DNA of 64,000 nt from Chlorobiota bacterium (GCA_028287785.1 JAQBOZ010000018.1:1-64000); one strand, 5' to 3'; numbered from the stretch's first letter, positions 21,170 through 32,159 are shown. Notes: generated from the sequence alone by a model not told the origin. Made by a program: numbers and translations.

Positions 21170-22048
21170 CTACACCACGCCGCTTTCGGCGCGCTTTACC
21201 GCGGCCCGCGCCACCCGCGATGTCCGCATCATCCGATAGAGGAAGTACCCGAACCCCAGCAGCATCAGAATCCCCGCGCCACGGACAAGGTTGACCGCCA
21301 GCGCGCTGTACTTGTACTTTCCGGTCATCGGATCGTAATCGAAACAGAGCAGCTTGACCTCATCCACCATCGTCCCTATCTCCCCATCCGATGCCTTCAC
21401 AAGCCCCAGCCGGAGATCCTCGGCCGCGTACTCCACGCCGTAGAAATACCGGGAGATCCTCCCCCCCGGCGTCACAACCATGATGCCGGCCGCGTGCGCG
21501 TACTGCCCGGAGTTCTGATCGTGGACGTACCGGAACCCGGTCGCCAGCGCCAGCGAGTCTATCGCCCCCTTTTCGCCGGTCAGGAAATGCCATCCCTCCG
21601 CCGCCCCCGGCCTGTTGTACGTCTTGATGTAGGTCGCCTTCTTCTCCGAGGCAAGCTGCGGCGTCTCGCTCGGGTTGATGCTCACCGTCAGCACGTTGAA
21701 CTCCTTCCCGATATCGAGCTTCAGCGGGCGCAAGCCCTTCACCACGCCGTTGAGGACAGTGGTGCAGAGCATCGGGCAGCCGTAGTAGGCCATCACCAGG
21801 ATCACCGGCTTTGTCCCGAAATAATCGCCGAGATGCACCGCGCGCCCCGCCTCATCCCTGAATTCCAGCCCGAGCGGCAGTTGCGAGTCGAGCTTCTGAT
21901 CGATGCCGATTTCGCTGGTCACATCCGGCACCGCCGATTGCGACTGCGCGCGGAGCAGGGGAGCCATCGCCCCCTGAAGCGCAATCGCCACAAGCGCCGC
22001 GAGCGCCCATCCGTTTATCATTCCGCCAAGCCGGACCATGCTGGTCAT
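21170..22048 (-). CDS. SCO1/SenC-family copper chaperone for CuA assembly
   Basis: 292 residues. The N-terminal signal or anchor ends near LLRAQS (residue 35). A thioredoxin-like domain follows with the copper-binding GCPMLC (CxxxC) near residue 91 and a distal His in QYAHAAGIMVVTPGG. A C-terminal membrane helix (LVRGAGILMLLGFGYFLYRM) is an addition seen in SCO proteins of alternative-complex-III operons. It delivers copper to subunit II encoded immediately downstream. Alternative starts at Met4 or Met10 cannot be excluded. Confidence 0.9.
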   Translation of the reverse strand: MTSMVRLGGMINGWALAALVAIALQGAMAPLLRAQSQSAVPDVTSEIGIDQKLDSQLPLGLEFRDEAGRAVHLGDYFGTKPVILVMAYYGCPMLCTTVLNGVVKGLRPLKLDIGKEFNVLTVSINPSETPQLASEKKATYIKTYNRPGAAEGWHFLTGEKGAIDSLALATGFRYVHDQNSGQYAHAAGIMVVTPGGRISRYFYGVEYAAEDLRLGLVKASDGEIGTMVDEVKLLCFDYDPMTGKYKYSALAVNLVRGAGILMLLGFGYFLYRMMRTSRVARAAVKRAESGVV

Positions 22049-22107
22049 CTCCCTGGTTATCCCCGTTTGGGGGAATCCATCAGTTTCGTTATCGGTATAT
22101 CATCATA

Positions 22108-22629
22108 TCATCGAACCCTGCCGGAATCCACGCTCTTCAACTCGCTCCGCATCGGGGTCCGGCCGGCGGCCGTATCAGCTCCCGGAGAGATCGCCGCGCC
22201 GCTCTTCTGCGCCGGGCGATGCAGCCCCTTTGCCACGGCCATGTCGATTGCCCTGTCGATCGGAATCCTGACGACGCCGGCGTTTTTATCAACCCATCCG
22301 TAGCTGTTGATCACCGAATCGGTGTGCGCGCGCATCTCCTGCATGTCGGCCCGCGGCTCCGCCTGAAGCCTTGGCTCCGGCGGGATGATATTTCTGTCGG
22401 CAACCGGCGACGGGGCAACATCCCGCTTCTCCGCGCTGGAGGCCAGCACATGGAACATCCCCCACATCGCCAGCGCGACGGCGATGCAGACCCCGCCAAG
22501 CACGGCGATGCTCATGAGAATCGAACGGGCATCGATATCGGTCCTCTCGTGGGCATGGGCGATCGGATCGTAGGAGACCCCCTGGGGCTGGGTCTCGGTG
22601 ACAATCATCTTCTCCTTATCCTCAATCAT
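22108..22629 (-). CDS. Small membrane-anchored protein of the alternative complex III operon
   Basis: 173 residues. A 35-residue cytoplasmic N-terminus (with SYDPIAHAHERTDIDARSIL) precedes one membrane helix (SIAVLGGVCIAVALAMWGMF) and a periplasmic tail. The best-kept tail segment reads INSYGWVDKNAGVVRIPIDR. Proteins with this YGWVDKxxGxxxIPIxxA pattern are commonly encoded beside actF. They may help tether cytochrome or oxidase subunits, but no function is assigned. It overlaps actF by 8 bases, so it is translated with the complex. Confidence 0.72.
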   Translation of the reverse strand: MIEDKEKMIVTETQPQGVSYDPIAHAHERTDIDARSILMSIAVLGGVCIAVALAMWGMFHVLASSAEKRDVAPSPVADRNIIPPEPRLQAEPRADMQEMRAHTDSVINSYGWVDKNAGVVRIPIDRAIDMAVAKGLHRPAQKSGAAISPGADTAAGRTPMRSELKSVDSGRVR

Positions 22630-23800
22630 GCTTTGGCGCCTCCGTCAGAAAAGGTGCGTTCAACGGGATCAGGGAGGTCTCCTTCTTCAACTGCCCGATG
22701 AACATCCAGAGCCAGATGCCGCCGATGCCGATCGGCGCGACGATATCGAGCCAGCTCAGATGAATGCCGAGCGGATGAAACGATGGGGCGATCAGCCAGT
22801 AATCATCCACGTACCGCATCACCAGCACCACCAGCGCAACCGCCGCCAGCGTGGAGGGGTTCCGCTTCGTCTTCCGCATCAGCAGCAGGAAGAAGGGGGC
22901 AAGGAAATGAAACGCCACAAGGATGATCGGGATCACGCCCCAGCCGCCGGTGCTCCGCTGCACGTACCAGGTGACCTCCTCCGGGAGGTTCGCCGACCAG
23001 ATGATCAGGAACTGCGAGAGGGAGAGATAGGCCCAGAGCATCGTAAAGGCGAAGAGGAGATTCCCCAGATCGTGGAAGTAGCTCTCCCGGATCTTCTCGC
23101 GAAGATCGGGGTTCCAGCCGGTGAGCACGGCCAGCACGGCGATGGAGAGCGCGAACATGGAGAGCACCTGCCCCACGATGATCATGACGCCGTAGATGGT
23201 GGAGAACCAGTGCGGCTCCAGCGACATCATCCAGTCGAACGCGGCGAACGTCGCCGTGAGGAAAAACGCGAGCAGCCCGATGGCGCTGAAGTTCTGCACG
23301 CCGCGATCGTCAGCCGGGCCGCCGGCCGCCTCCACGCGCCGCATCTTCCCGACAAGGAGATACGAGACGCCGAACCAGACGGCGAAGTAGATGGCGACGC
23401 GGATCAGGAAGAAGGGGACGTTCAGATACGGGCTCTTGTGCTGAAGCAGCTCATCGTGCCCCACCAGATTCTGATCGGTCCAGATATAGATGGAGTGCAG
23501 GCCGAAGACGATCGGGACGAAGAGCGCGGCCATCAGCGGAATCGTCTTCACGGCCGACTCCAGGATGCGCCTGATCGAATATCCCCACGATCCACCGGTC
23601 AGATTGTGGAGCATGGTGATCCCCAGCGCGCCGAGCGGAATGCCGAGGACGTAGATATACCCCAGCAGATAGGAACGGAAGAACTGCTCCCTGTCGATAA
23701 AGACGCCAAGCACGCAGATCGCGAGGCCGGCAATGCCGGCGTAGAGCGAGCGCTGCTGGATGCGCTCCAGCCGCGGGCGTATGGATTCCGTGTGGTTCAT
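22622..23800 (-). CDS. actF: Alternative complex III membrane subunit ActF (NrfD-like)
   Basis: 392 residues with about ten hydrophobic helices. Smaller of the two NrfD/PsrC-like quinone-module paralogues. Recognisable segments are SYLLGYIYVLGIPLGALGIT, FAAFDWMMSLEPHWFSTIYG, LGNLLFAFTMLWAYLSLSQF and EEVTWYVQRSTGGW; these DWxMSLEPxWFSTIYG and WAYxxxSQFLIIWxxNLPEE patterns are family signatures. Located in the inner membrane. It shares a 4-base overlap with actE upstream. Confidence 0.9.
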   Translation of the reverse strand: MNHTESIRPRLERIQQRSLYAGIAGLAICVLGVFIDREQFFRSYLLGYIYVLGIPLGALGITMLHNLTGGSWGYSIRRILESAVKTIPLMAALFVPIVFGLHSIYIWTDQNLVGHDELLQHKSPYLNVPFFLIRVAIYFAVWFGVSYLLVGKMRRVEAAGGPADDRGVQNFSAIGLLAFFLTATFAAFDWMMSLEPHWFSTIYGVMIIVGQVLSMFALSIAVLAVLTGWNPDLREKIRESYFHDLGNLLFAFTMLWAYLSLSQFLIIWSANLPEEVTWYVQRSTGGWGVIPIILVAFHFLAPFFLLLMRKTKRNPSTLAAVALVVLVMRYVDDYWLIAPSFHPLGIHLSWLDIVAPIGIGGIWLWMFIGQLKKETSLIPLNAPFLTEAPKHD

Positions 23801-24486
23801 TCTCCTTGCAGCCTTTTTTGTTCCTGGAGAGGCACGTCCTGAACCGTCGCATTCTGGCTCATTTGCAACGCGCGGATATATGCGGCAATCGCCCAGCGAT
23901 CATCGGGCGCCACGCGCGCGGCATAGCTGTACATGATCCCGAAGCCGTTCGTGATCACATCGTAGAAATGGGCGTCGGGGGCCTGGCGGAGCCGGTCGAT
24001 ATGGAACGACGGCGGCGGCACCAGCCCGCGCTGAACAATCATCCCCTGCCCGTCGCCGAGACGGCCGTGGCATGGGGAGCAGTAGATATCGTATCGCTGC
24101 CGGCCGCGCATCAGCAGCACGCGGGTGACCGGCATCGGGATGCTGGCGTTCAGGCCGTCCGCTCCAAGCGCCGCCTTCTCCTGATCGGCGCGGTCGGTGA
24201 CCATGCCGCTGAGCGTGGCGCCGCCGTTGGAAACCGGGTCGATGCTGTCGGCCCCGGACTCGCCGCGCCCAACGGTCCCGGGGATGAACGGACGGGCCGA
24301 AAGGCTGTCGCCGTAGAACGTGCTGGGCCGGAGCGGCCGGACATGAGCCTGGTCGTACATCTCCAGCCGGCAGCCGCCAGCGGCCAGCAGCAGCAGCGCC
24401 GCCAGCGTCACCGCCAGCGGGCGACTCCATCCGGCCCTGCCGGGAGCGCGCTTCCCCATGTGAGAATTCTGTCTATTCACGATCAC
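23797..24486 (-). CDS. actE: Alternative complex III monoheme cytochrome c subunit ActE
   Basis: 229 residues, lipoprotein (LLLLAAGGC lipobox near residue 39). A single heme c site, IYCSPCHGRLGDGQG, sits near residue 134, with a downstream Met in NGFGIMYSYAARV as likely axial ligand. It accepts electrons from the pentaheme subunit and passes them to the caa3 oxidase. GTG starts at 24486 and 24480 both fit; AAAGGA just upstream favours the second. The gene ends overlapping actF by 4 bases. Confidence 0.9.
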   Translation of the reverse strand: MIVNRQNSHMGKRAPGRAGWSRPLAVTLAALLLLAAGGCRLEMYDQAHVRPLRPSTFYGDSLSARPFIPGTVGRGESGADSIDPVSNGGATLSGMVTDRADQEKAALGADGLNASIPMPVTRVLLMRGRQRYDIYCSPCHGRLGDGQGMIVQRGLVPPPSFHIDRLRQAPDAHFYDVITNGFGIMYSYAARVAPDDRWAIAAYIRALQMSQNATVQDVPLQEQKRLQGE

Positions 24487-24534
24487 GTCCTTTACCTGTC
24501 TGCGGACTACGAACTTTCGTTTGATGTTCCCGGA

Positions 24535-25083
24535 TCAGTGCTGCACCACCGAAACGTGGTCCGGGCTCAGCCCTTCCAGAAATTTGTGCGTCTCGCCGGT
24601 GTTGAACTTCGGGTCGACCGCCTCGATGCAGAGAAAGAAGCGATCGTTGGATGCCATCGCGAACCGGCGCACGTTGAAGACCGGATGATATGGCTGCGGC
24701 AGACGGTTCAGCCCCAGCATCCCGAACACCGCCGTCAGCGAGGCGAAGAGGATCATCGTCTCGAAGGTGATCGGGATAAAGGAGGGCCAGCTGTTGTACG
24801 GCCGCCCGCCGACGTTCAGCGGATAGTAGATCACCGATACGTAGTACTGGAGCGCATATCCGGCCACGGCCCCCACCGCCCCGCCGATCAGGACCAGCAG
24901 CGGCAGATACGGCCCCCGCTTCTCGATGATATCGTCAAGCGGCTCCACCGGAAACGGGGAGTACGCGTCCATGCAGCGATAACCAGCGTCACGCGCCCGC
25001 GAGGCGGCCTCGACAAGGGCCTCCGGCGAGTGGAACTCGGCCATTAATCCATAGATGGGAAGTCTTTTCTTCATAGCGTACAT
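24535..25083 (-). CDS. actD: Alternative complex III subunit ActD (DUF3341)
   Basis: 182 residues. The N-terminal cytoplasmic domain (IYGLMAEFHSPEALVEAASR, then GYRCMDAYSPFPVEPLDD) is followed by two membrane helices (LPLLVLIGGAVGAVAGYALQ and FIPITFETMILFASLTAVFG) and PQPYHPVFNVRRF. This is the standard layout of DUF3341. The start could be Met4 rather than Met1. Membrane subunit without cofactors that packs against ActC and ActF. Confidence 0.9.
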   Translation of the reverse strand: MYAMKKRLPIYGLMAEFHSPEALVEAASRARDAGYRCMDAYSPFPVEPLDDIIEKRGPYLPLLVLIGGAVGAVAGYALQYYVSVIYYPLNVGGRPYNSWPSFIPITFETMILFASLTAVFGMLGLNRLPQPYHPVFNVRRFAMASNDRFFLCIEAVDPKFNTGETHKFLEGLSPDHVSVVQH

Positions 25084-25184
25084 CCGGCCGGCAACGCTCC
25101 GGCCTTATTCTGCAAGGATTGGATGACTGCGATTCTCCGGCCTCCCCCGCCCTTCCGGGAAAACGACGGCCGGCGTTCCGATCA

Positions 25185-26585
<1,401 letters not shown>

Positions 26586-29500
26586 TTATGCGACCCCTTT
26601 GATTTCGGGATTCGGGTTGCTCAGCCTTGCCAGGTAGCTGGTGCGCGGCTGCGTTCCAAGTTCCGCGAGCAATCCGTAGTTCAGCGTCTGATCCTTCGCC
26701 TTCAGCTTCGCCACCCGGCTCGTCCTGTCGTTGATATTGCCGAACACGATCGCCTGTGTCGGGCAGGTCTGCTGGCAGGCGGTCACGATCTCGCCGTCGC
26801 GGATCGGGCGCTCATCCTTCTTCGCCTCGATGCGGGCATGGTTGATCCGCTGCACGCAGTAGGTGCACTTCTCCATCACGCCGCGGCTCCGAACCGTCAC
26901 GTCCGGGTTCCGCATCATCTTCAGCGATGGCGATGCCTCGTCCGTGTAGCGGAGGAAGTTGAAGCGCCTGACCTTGTACGGGCAGTTGTTGGAGCAGTAG
27001 CGGGTTCCCACGCAGCGGTTGTAGACCATTTCGTTGAGCCCCTCGCTGCTGTGAACCGTGGCCCCCACGGGGCAGACCGGCTCGCACGGGGCCTTCTCGC
27101 AGTGCATGCACGGCAGCGGCTGGAAGAGCGCCTGCGGATGATCGATATCGTTCCCCGCGTAGTAGCGGTCGATCCGTATCCAGTGCATCTCGCGGCTGTT
27201 GATCACCTGCGTCTTGCCGACCACCGGGATGTTGTTCTCGGACTGGCATGCGATCACGCACGCGTTGCAGCCGATGCACGCCGTCAGATCGATCGCCATC
27301 CCCCACGCGTACATGTAGTCGTGGTTGGGGTCCTTCGGATCGTAATACTGAAACTCCGGGTACATCGAGGGAAGCTCCTCGATATCCTCCTTCTCCAGCG
27401 CGAACTTCGGGTTCGCCAGATATTCCTGGAGCGTGCCGAAACGGACAAGACCGCGCCCCTCCATGCTGTGATGTTCCTGCGTGGTCGCCAGCTCGTAGTT
27501 ATCACCAACCGGGGTGATCGTGGCGCCCGGCGCGTGCCACGGCGCCCCCGAGGTGCGGATCGCGTAGACATCGAATCCGGTCTTCGTCCCCACGTTGCCG
27601 GCGCGCGTCCTGCCGTAGCCGAAGTAGAGCGTCCCGGAACCGGCGGCGTGCCCCGGCGTGATCCAGATCGGCACCCGCTGCGCGTGCTCGCCGATCTTCA
27701 CCTCCACCATGTCGCCATTCTCCAGCTTCAGCGCCTCGGCGGTGGCCGGCGCAACCAGCAGCGCGTTATCCCAGCAGAGTTTGGAGAGGGGCTTCGGCAG
27801 CTCCTGCAGCCAGCCGTTGTTGGCGTAGCGGCCGTCATGGATGGATGGATCGGGACGGAAGATGATGTCCAGCATATTCCCGCCGGCAGTTGCCACCGGG
27901 GCAGGCTTCGGAAGCGATGCAGCAAGATCCCCCTTCAGCGTCACGGCCTTCGCCGCGAGCGCGGTCCCCGTCACGAAGCCATCGAACAGCGCCTTCTGCC
28001 ACCCCTTCCCGAAATCCCCCTGCATTCTCGCCCCCGCCTTTCCAGTCACCGCCGATGCGCTCGCGGCCGATGAATCGGCACCCGTGGAGACGCCGGTTGC
28101 TGCGCTTCCGGTCCCCTTCCAGTAGTTGCGGACCATATCGTAGACCGACACCCCGGACTGGCCGAGAAGCGCGGCGACGATATCATATGATGATTTTCCG
28201 CCGTACATCGGGGCGATCAGCGGCTGGATGATGGAGACCGTGCCGTCGTGCGCGCGGGCATCCCCCCAGGTTTCCAGATAATGATTCTCCGGGATATGCC
28301 ACTGCGAGAGGCGCGAGGTCTCGTCGTCGTACATGCTCAGATGAATCCGGTTCCGGACGGTGGCGTAGCGCTCGCTGAACCTGAGATCGGCCGGGGCGTT
28401 GAACACCGGGTTTCCGCCAAGCACCAGCAGCGTCGTCACCCGCCTGCCGTCGATATCGGCGGCAAGATCGGCGAGCGACGCCATCTGATTCACCGGGCTG
28501 GAGACGACCGGATCGGTATGGATGACGGTAACGCCGATGTTGCCGAGCGCCTGGTTCATCGCATGCGCCAGCGCATGGACGGCGGGCGGCTGTTCATCGC
28601 CGGGGATCACGATGCTCTTCCCACGGTTCGCCTGAAGCTCCTTCGCAATTGTCGCGATCATCCCGTCGGTGGCGGCGGCAGGTCCGGCCGGGGCAACCCC
28701 GAGCGCGGCGGCAAGCGCCCACGCGAAGTTCTCCAGCTCGGCGGGACGGAGCGCGCGACGATGATCGGCCATCGCCCCCGTCAGGGCCGGCGTGGTCTCC
28801 ATCGCGTACAGGCGGTTCATCTTCTTCACGCCGGAGCTGACGCGACGCCCATCCGAGAACTCGCGGGCATACCGGAGCGATCCCGGCATCGATGTCAGGA
28901 AGTCGGCGTCCAGCGAGACAACCACGGCCGCGCCGCTGAAGCGGTAGGTGGTCTCCACCACATCGCCGAACGCCAGGCGTGCCCCCTCGCGGACATTATC
29001 GCGGGAGGTCGGCTCGTACTGATGCCATTTGGCCGCGGGGTAGGCGGTAAGGATCTGACGGATCTGATCGGCCAGCGTCGGCGATGTGATCGTCTCGGTG
29101 AGTATGCGAAGCCCGGCGCCGCCATCCTTCTTCCACTCGGTCTGCTCGGTGACGATCATCTGGAGGAATGCCTCCCATGTGCTGATCTCGCCGCGATGAA
29201 GCACGCTCTGCGAGCGATCGGGATCGTACAGGTTCAGGATGGAGGCCTGCGTGATGGCATCGGCCGCGCCAAGGCTGGAGGGATGATCCGGGTTCCCCTC
29301 GATCTTCGTCGGCCGGCCGAGATGGCTTTCCGCAAGGACGCCGACGGCATATCCGCCGCGCTGCGCGACGGTTGCAAAGAAGAGCGGGCGCCCCGGCACA
29401 AACTGTTCCGGCGCCTTCACATAGGGGACGATCTGCTCATCCGGCTGCACGGTGCATCCGGCGATACCGGCCACGCCGCCAAAGGCGAGCGATGCCCCCA

Positions 29501-29837
29501 TCAGCTTCAGGAAGCCGCGACGGGAGACGGGGTCCTGCCACTCGGTGGCGCCATCCGGGAACTCCTTCTGGAGCATATCCTGGAAGTCCCTGCTCCCGGC
29601 CAGCTCGTCAAGGCTGCGCCAGTATTCCTTCCCCGTGTTTTCCGCCAGCTTCCTGCGGAGCGCGGCGATATCAAGCGAAAACGGCTCGGGTTGCGGCGCC
29701 GCCACGGCATCGGCATCCAGCACGGGAAGCGTCAGGGCAACGGCATCCGTATGCTCGATCTCGATCCTTCCATACTCGCCGTTGGTTTCCGCGCGCGGAT
29801 CGCCGGATGGGGCGGACTGTTCGGTATCTATACTCAT
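26586..29837 (-). CDS. actB: Alternative complex III large subunit ActB (molybdopterin-like plus Fe-S domain fusion)
   Basis: The ATG at 29837 overlaps the actA stop by one base (TAATG) and is preferred to a TTG 21 bases upstream, giving 1083 residues. A long N-terminal arm precedes a twin-arginine signal (SRRGFLKLMGASLAFGGVAG, then GC) near residue 105, also a possible lipobox. Next comes a molybdopterin-oxidoreductase-like domain, which in this family carries no cofactor. The C-terminal third is a four-cluster Fe-S protein with CIGCNACVIACQSENN, CEKAPCEPVC, CVGTRYCSNNC and CTYCVQRINHARIEAKKDER. It transfers electrons from quinol toward the cytochromes on the periplasmic side. Confidence 0.94.
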   Translation of the reverse strand: MSIDTEQSAPSGDPRAETNGEYGRIEIEHTDAVALTLPVLDADAVAAPQPEPFSLDIAALRRKLAENTGKEYWRSLDELAGSRDFQDMLQKEFPDGATEWQDPVSRRGFLKLMGASLAFGGVAGIAGCTVQPDEQIVPYVKAPEQFVPGRPLFFATVAQRGGYAVGVLAESHLGRPTKIEGNPDHPSSLGAADAITQASILNLYDPDRSQSVLHRGEISTWEAFLQMIVTEQTEWKKDGGAGLRILTETITSPTLADQIRQILTAYPAAKWHQYEPTSRDNVREGARLAFGDVVETTYRFSGAAVVVSLDADFLTSMPGSLRYAREFSDGRRVSSGVKKMNRLYAMETTPALTGAMADHRRALRPAELENFAWALAAALGVAPAGPAAATDGMIATIAKELQANRGKSIVIPGDEQPPAVHALAHAMNQALGNIGVTVIHTDPVVSSPVNQMASLADLAADIDGRRVTTLLVLGGNPVFNAPADLRFSERYATVRNRIHLSMYDDETSRLSQWHIPENHYLETWGDARAHDGTVSIIQPLIAPMYGGKSSYDIVAALLGQSGVSVYDMVRNYWKGTGSAATGVSTGADSSAASASAVTGKAGARMQGDFGKGWQKALFDGFVTGTALAAKAVTLKGDLAASLPKPAPVATAGGNMLDIIFRPDPSIHDGRYANNGWLQELPKPLSKLCWDNALLVAPATAEALKLENGDMVEVKIGEHAQRVPIWITPGHAAGSGTLYFGYGRTRAGNVGTKTGFDVYAIRTSGAPWHAPGATITPVGDNYELATTQEHHSMEGRGLVRFGTLQEYLANPKFALEKEDIEELPSMYPEFQYYDPKDPNHDYMYAWGMAIDLTACIGCNACVIACQSENNIPVVGKTQVINSREMHWIRIDRYYAGNDIDHPQALFQPLPCMHCEKAPCEPVCPVGATVHSSEGLNEMVYNRCVGTRYCSNNCPYKVRRFNFLRYTDEASPSLKMMRNPDVTVRSRGVMEKCTYCVQRINHARIEAKKDERPIRDGEIVTACQQTCPTQAIVFGNINDRTSRVAKLKAKDQTLNYGLLAELGTQPRTSYLARLSNPNPEIKGVA

Positions 29838-30493
29838 TACCGGTGACAGATAGAACAATTAGTGAGTTGCCTGATGTTGACCTTATAGTCATGGACGAGC
29901 TTCGGGCCAAGGACGCTCTGGTCTTCGGCCGGAACATATCCCATCGTGAAGACCTCATCGCGCGGGCGGATAAACTTCTCGGGGTTGCGGTGACAGTTCA
30001 GGCACCACTCCATCTGAAGCGTATTGGCCTTGGACATCAGCGGCATTTTATCGACACGACCGTGGCAGCTTTCGCAGCCTATTCCCTTGGCGACATGGAT
30101 GCTGTGATTGAAATAGACGAAATCCGGAAGGTCGTGCACCCGTGTCCATTTAATCGGGTTGCCGGTACGATAGCTTTCGCGCACCGGCTCCAGAAGCTTT
30201 GCATTCGTCCAGATCTGCGAATGACAGCTCATGCAGGTTTCCGTTGGCGGAAGGCCCGCAAAGGATGATTTTTCCACCGTCGTGTGGCAGTACCGGCAGT
30301 CGATTCCCAGCCCCGCCACATGGTGTTCGTGACTGAACTGAACCGGCTGATCGCGCACCACCGTGGCCTTCGTCACATATGGAGAGCGATAGATCTCCGC
30401 CATGACGAATAATCCCCCCACCAGTAAGAAGAGGATTCCGAAGATGCTGACCCTGGAGAGGGTATTGGTGCTTGGATGAAATATCTGAGCCAT
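29837..30493 (-). CDS. actA: Alternative complex III pentaheme cytochrome c subunit ActA
   Basis: 218 residues. One N-terminal membrane helix (VSIFGILFLLVGGLFVMAEI) is followed by five heme c sites: CRYCH, CMSCH, CESCH, CLNCH and CSICH, the last two residues before the end. The pattern PVQFSHEHHVAGLGIDCRYC is typical of the family. First gene of the act-cox block, so its upstream region should hold the main promoter. A perfect TGCAC-CGA-GTGCA inverted repeat lies 23-35 bases before its ATG. Confidence 0.94.
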   Translation of the reverse strand: MAQIFHPSTNTLSRVSIFGILFLLVGGLFVMAEIYRSPYVTKATVVRDQPVQFSHEHHVAGLGIDCRYCHTTVEKSSFAGLPPTETCMSCHSQIWTNAKLLEPVRESYRTGNPIKWTRVHDLPDFVYFNHSIHVAKGIGCESCHGRVDKMPLMSKANTLQMEWCLNCHRNPEKFIRPRDEVFTMGYVPAEDQSVLGPKLVHDYKVNIRQLTNCSICHR

Positions 30494-30515
30494 TGTTCGA
30501 GCTAGTCTATATCAT

Positions 30516-30528
30516 TGCACCGAGTGCA
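30516..30528. promoter_or_regulatory. Inverted repeat TGCAC-CGA-GTGCA before actA
   Basis: Perfect 5-bp arms with a 3-base centre, ending 23 bases from the actA start. The position fits an operator over the promoter or leader of the respiratory operon. Regulator unknown. Confidence 0.4.
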
Positions 30529-30705
30529 TTTGTTTGCATCCTTGAATTATTATTCAAGCGCTCCCGACATGAGCATTGCCGCGATGCGGTATCGCGTTTG
30601 GAGAGATTCAGCGGGCCGGAATACCGGCAATGGCGCGCAACGGAACAGAAATTCATGCGCTACCTGCGGGCCCTTAATTTAATCACAAACGATTAACATA
30701 ATCCC

Positions 30706-30719
30706 GTCACGAATGTGAC
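30706..30719. promoter_or_regulatory. Inverted repeat GTCAC-GAAT-GTGAC
   Basis: Perfect 5-bp arms around GAAT, 213 bases upstream of actA. The half-site GTGAC is shared with CRP/FNR-type sites, but the arms are oriented outward compared with TGTGA-N6-TCACA. It may be a binding site for another dimeric regulator. Confidence 0.35.
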
Positions 30720-31099
30720 ATCTTGTAGCCCACCCGCAAAAATGGGCAGCTACGCAATTCCAGACGATCACCTGATTTCATCGAATCAAAGAACCATCCC
30801 GTTAATCGGAAATAACAATCATTATCTCATAATTCCGGGAGATACAACGGATTACGATCTGAACATTATCCGCAGACCGCTCCGGATTTTTCACCGGAGA
30901 ACAGGCCTGTCGAAATCAGCAATTCCACAGAACATCGCCATCAATTTTCGTACTTCCAACTGACGGAAATTAAATGCGTATTTCACGCCGCGTGCACGGA
31001 AATAAAAATCCGCGCGACGCTGAATGCGCGAATCATTTCGTTATTGATATATACGGATGCGGAACCGGGTATCCGGGCAGGGGGGGCTGGGGGCACGCG

Positions 31100-31140
31100 G
31101 AAAGCCGGACCAACATCGAGATCAATCTACCTGGTCCGGC
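31100..31140 (-). terminator. Hairpin after the glycine-zipper protein gene
   Basis: Perfect 9-bp stem GCCGGACCA / TGGTCCGGC followed on the minus strand by TTTCCGCG. Confidence 0.6.
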
Positions 31141-31185
31141 TCACGCAATTCATGACCTATGTCATGGTTTACGAACTATAACGTC

Positions 31186-31971
31186 TCAGTGACTGCCGTC
31201 CGATGGGCTGGAATCACCCGTTGAAGGCGTCCTGGTATATGAGGCACCGCGCTCGTATCCGTGCCTGAAACACGCCTGCTCGTAGCAGTCGGCGTCGGTC
31301 GATCGGAGCCTGGGGATCGATTCCTCGTAGGAGCGCCCGCGCAGTTCGCCGTCAAGCGCCCGCTCGAATCCCCGGCGGTAGACCGGCTCATCCCTGTCGA
31401 AATCACCGCCGGCGGCACGGTAGCTTGCCGCCTCCGACTCACGCAGGCTTCCCCACCAGCTGCTCCGGGCGGCATCGATGCTTTCGGCACCCGCTGCTGA
31501 CAGCTCCGTGCGCGCGGCTTCCGCCAGATCATCATCCGACATCACCAGCACCACGGATTTTCCATGACGCAACGCATCCTCGTATACGAACAGCTCATCG
31601 GTGGGAAGGCCGTGGTCCAGTTTCGACTCCAGGTTCTCACCGGCGGCCGCGCCCGCAACTGCCCCTCCGGCGCCGCCGAAGAGGGAAATCGCCGCAAATC
31701 CTATCGCGGCAATCGGGCCAACGCCCGGTATCAGCAGGCTGGCGGCAGCCGCTCCCAGCGCCGCGCCGGACGCTCCGCCGACAACCGCGCCGAGCGCCGA
31801 GCCCATTCCGGGCGCCTCCCCCTCGGTCGTGGGAACCGCGCTGATCTGCGCGTCGGGATGCTCCGGCGTAAGAAAACTGATCTGATCATCATGGATGCCG
31901 ACCGCCTTCAGGCGGGTGATCGCCTTGGCGGCGTCATCACGCGATGTGAAAACCCCTGCAATGCTTTTCAT
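31186..31971 (-). CDS. General-stress-type protein with glycine-zipper membrane segment
   Basis: 261 residues. Residues 1-40 (SIAGVFTSRDDAAKAITRLK, then GIHDDQISFL) are the alpha/beta domain of general stress protein 17M/YflT-like proteins. Residues about 55-115 are a Gly/Ala-rich double zipper (GSALGAVVGGASGAALGAAA) that can insert in membranes. After this the alpha/beta motif returns (DELFVYEDALRHGKSVVLVM), followed by a polar tail rich in Arg, Glu and Tyr. Probably stress-associated and peripheral or membrane-bound; the biochemical function is unknown. Transcribed alone with a hairpin behind it. Confidence 0.7.
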   Translation of the reverse strand: MKSIAGVFTSRDDAAKAITRLKAVGIHDDQISFLTPEHPDAQISAVPTTEGEAPGMGSALGAVVGGASGAALGAAAASLLIPGVGPIAAIGFAAISLFGGAGGAVAGAAAGENLESKLDHGLPTDELFVYEDALRHGKSVVLVMSDDDLAEAARTELSAAGAESIDAARSSWWGSLRESEAASYRAAGGDFDRDEPVYRRGFERALDGELRGRSYEESIPRLRSTDADCYEQACFRHGYERGASYTRTPSTGDSSPSDGSH

Positions 31972-32159
31972 CTCCTCCTCCTTTGAATTCTCCAGAAATC
32001 TTCGGATTCATATCAATGTCTGGGAGTGTCCAAAGCATATGCCAAAGGGGATGGCGAGGGCTGCAATAATGTCGGTAGGCGGGGATATCAGGGGGCGGGC
32101 ATATCTCTGCGGCCCGGCATGCCGGGGCTTCCATGCCGGGGCTTCCATGCCGGGCATCG

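Larger units (their letters stand above)
30494..31099. other. Long AT-richer intergenic region upstream of the act-cox operon
   Basis: About 600 bases lower in GC than the surroundings, with no supported gene. Two short frames at 30715-30963 and 30974-31192 lack family features and have no ribosome-binding sequence. It contains inverted repeats at 30516-30528 and 30706-30719. Likely regulatory space for actA. Confidence 0.5.

Noticed and set aside
29838..29858. TTG start for actB 21 bases upstream
   Set aside because: The ATG at 29837 is coupled to the actA stop in a TAATG overlap; the added residues lie inside actA and show no signal.
30715..31192. Two short plus-strand frames upstream of the act operon
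   Set aside because: They lack ribosome-binding sites, have random composition in an AT-rich regulatory region, and one runs through a terminator hairpin.
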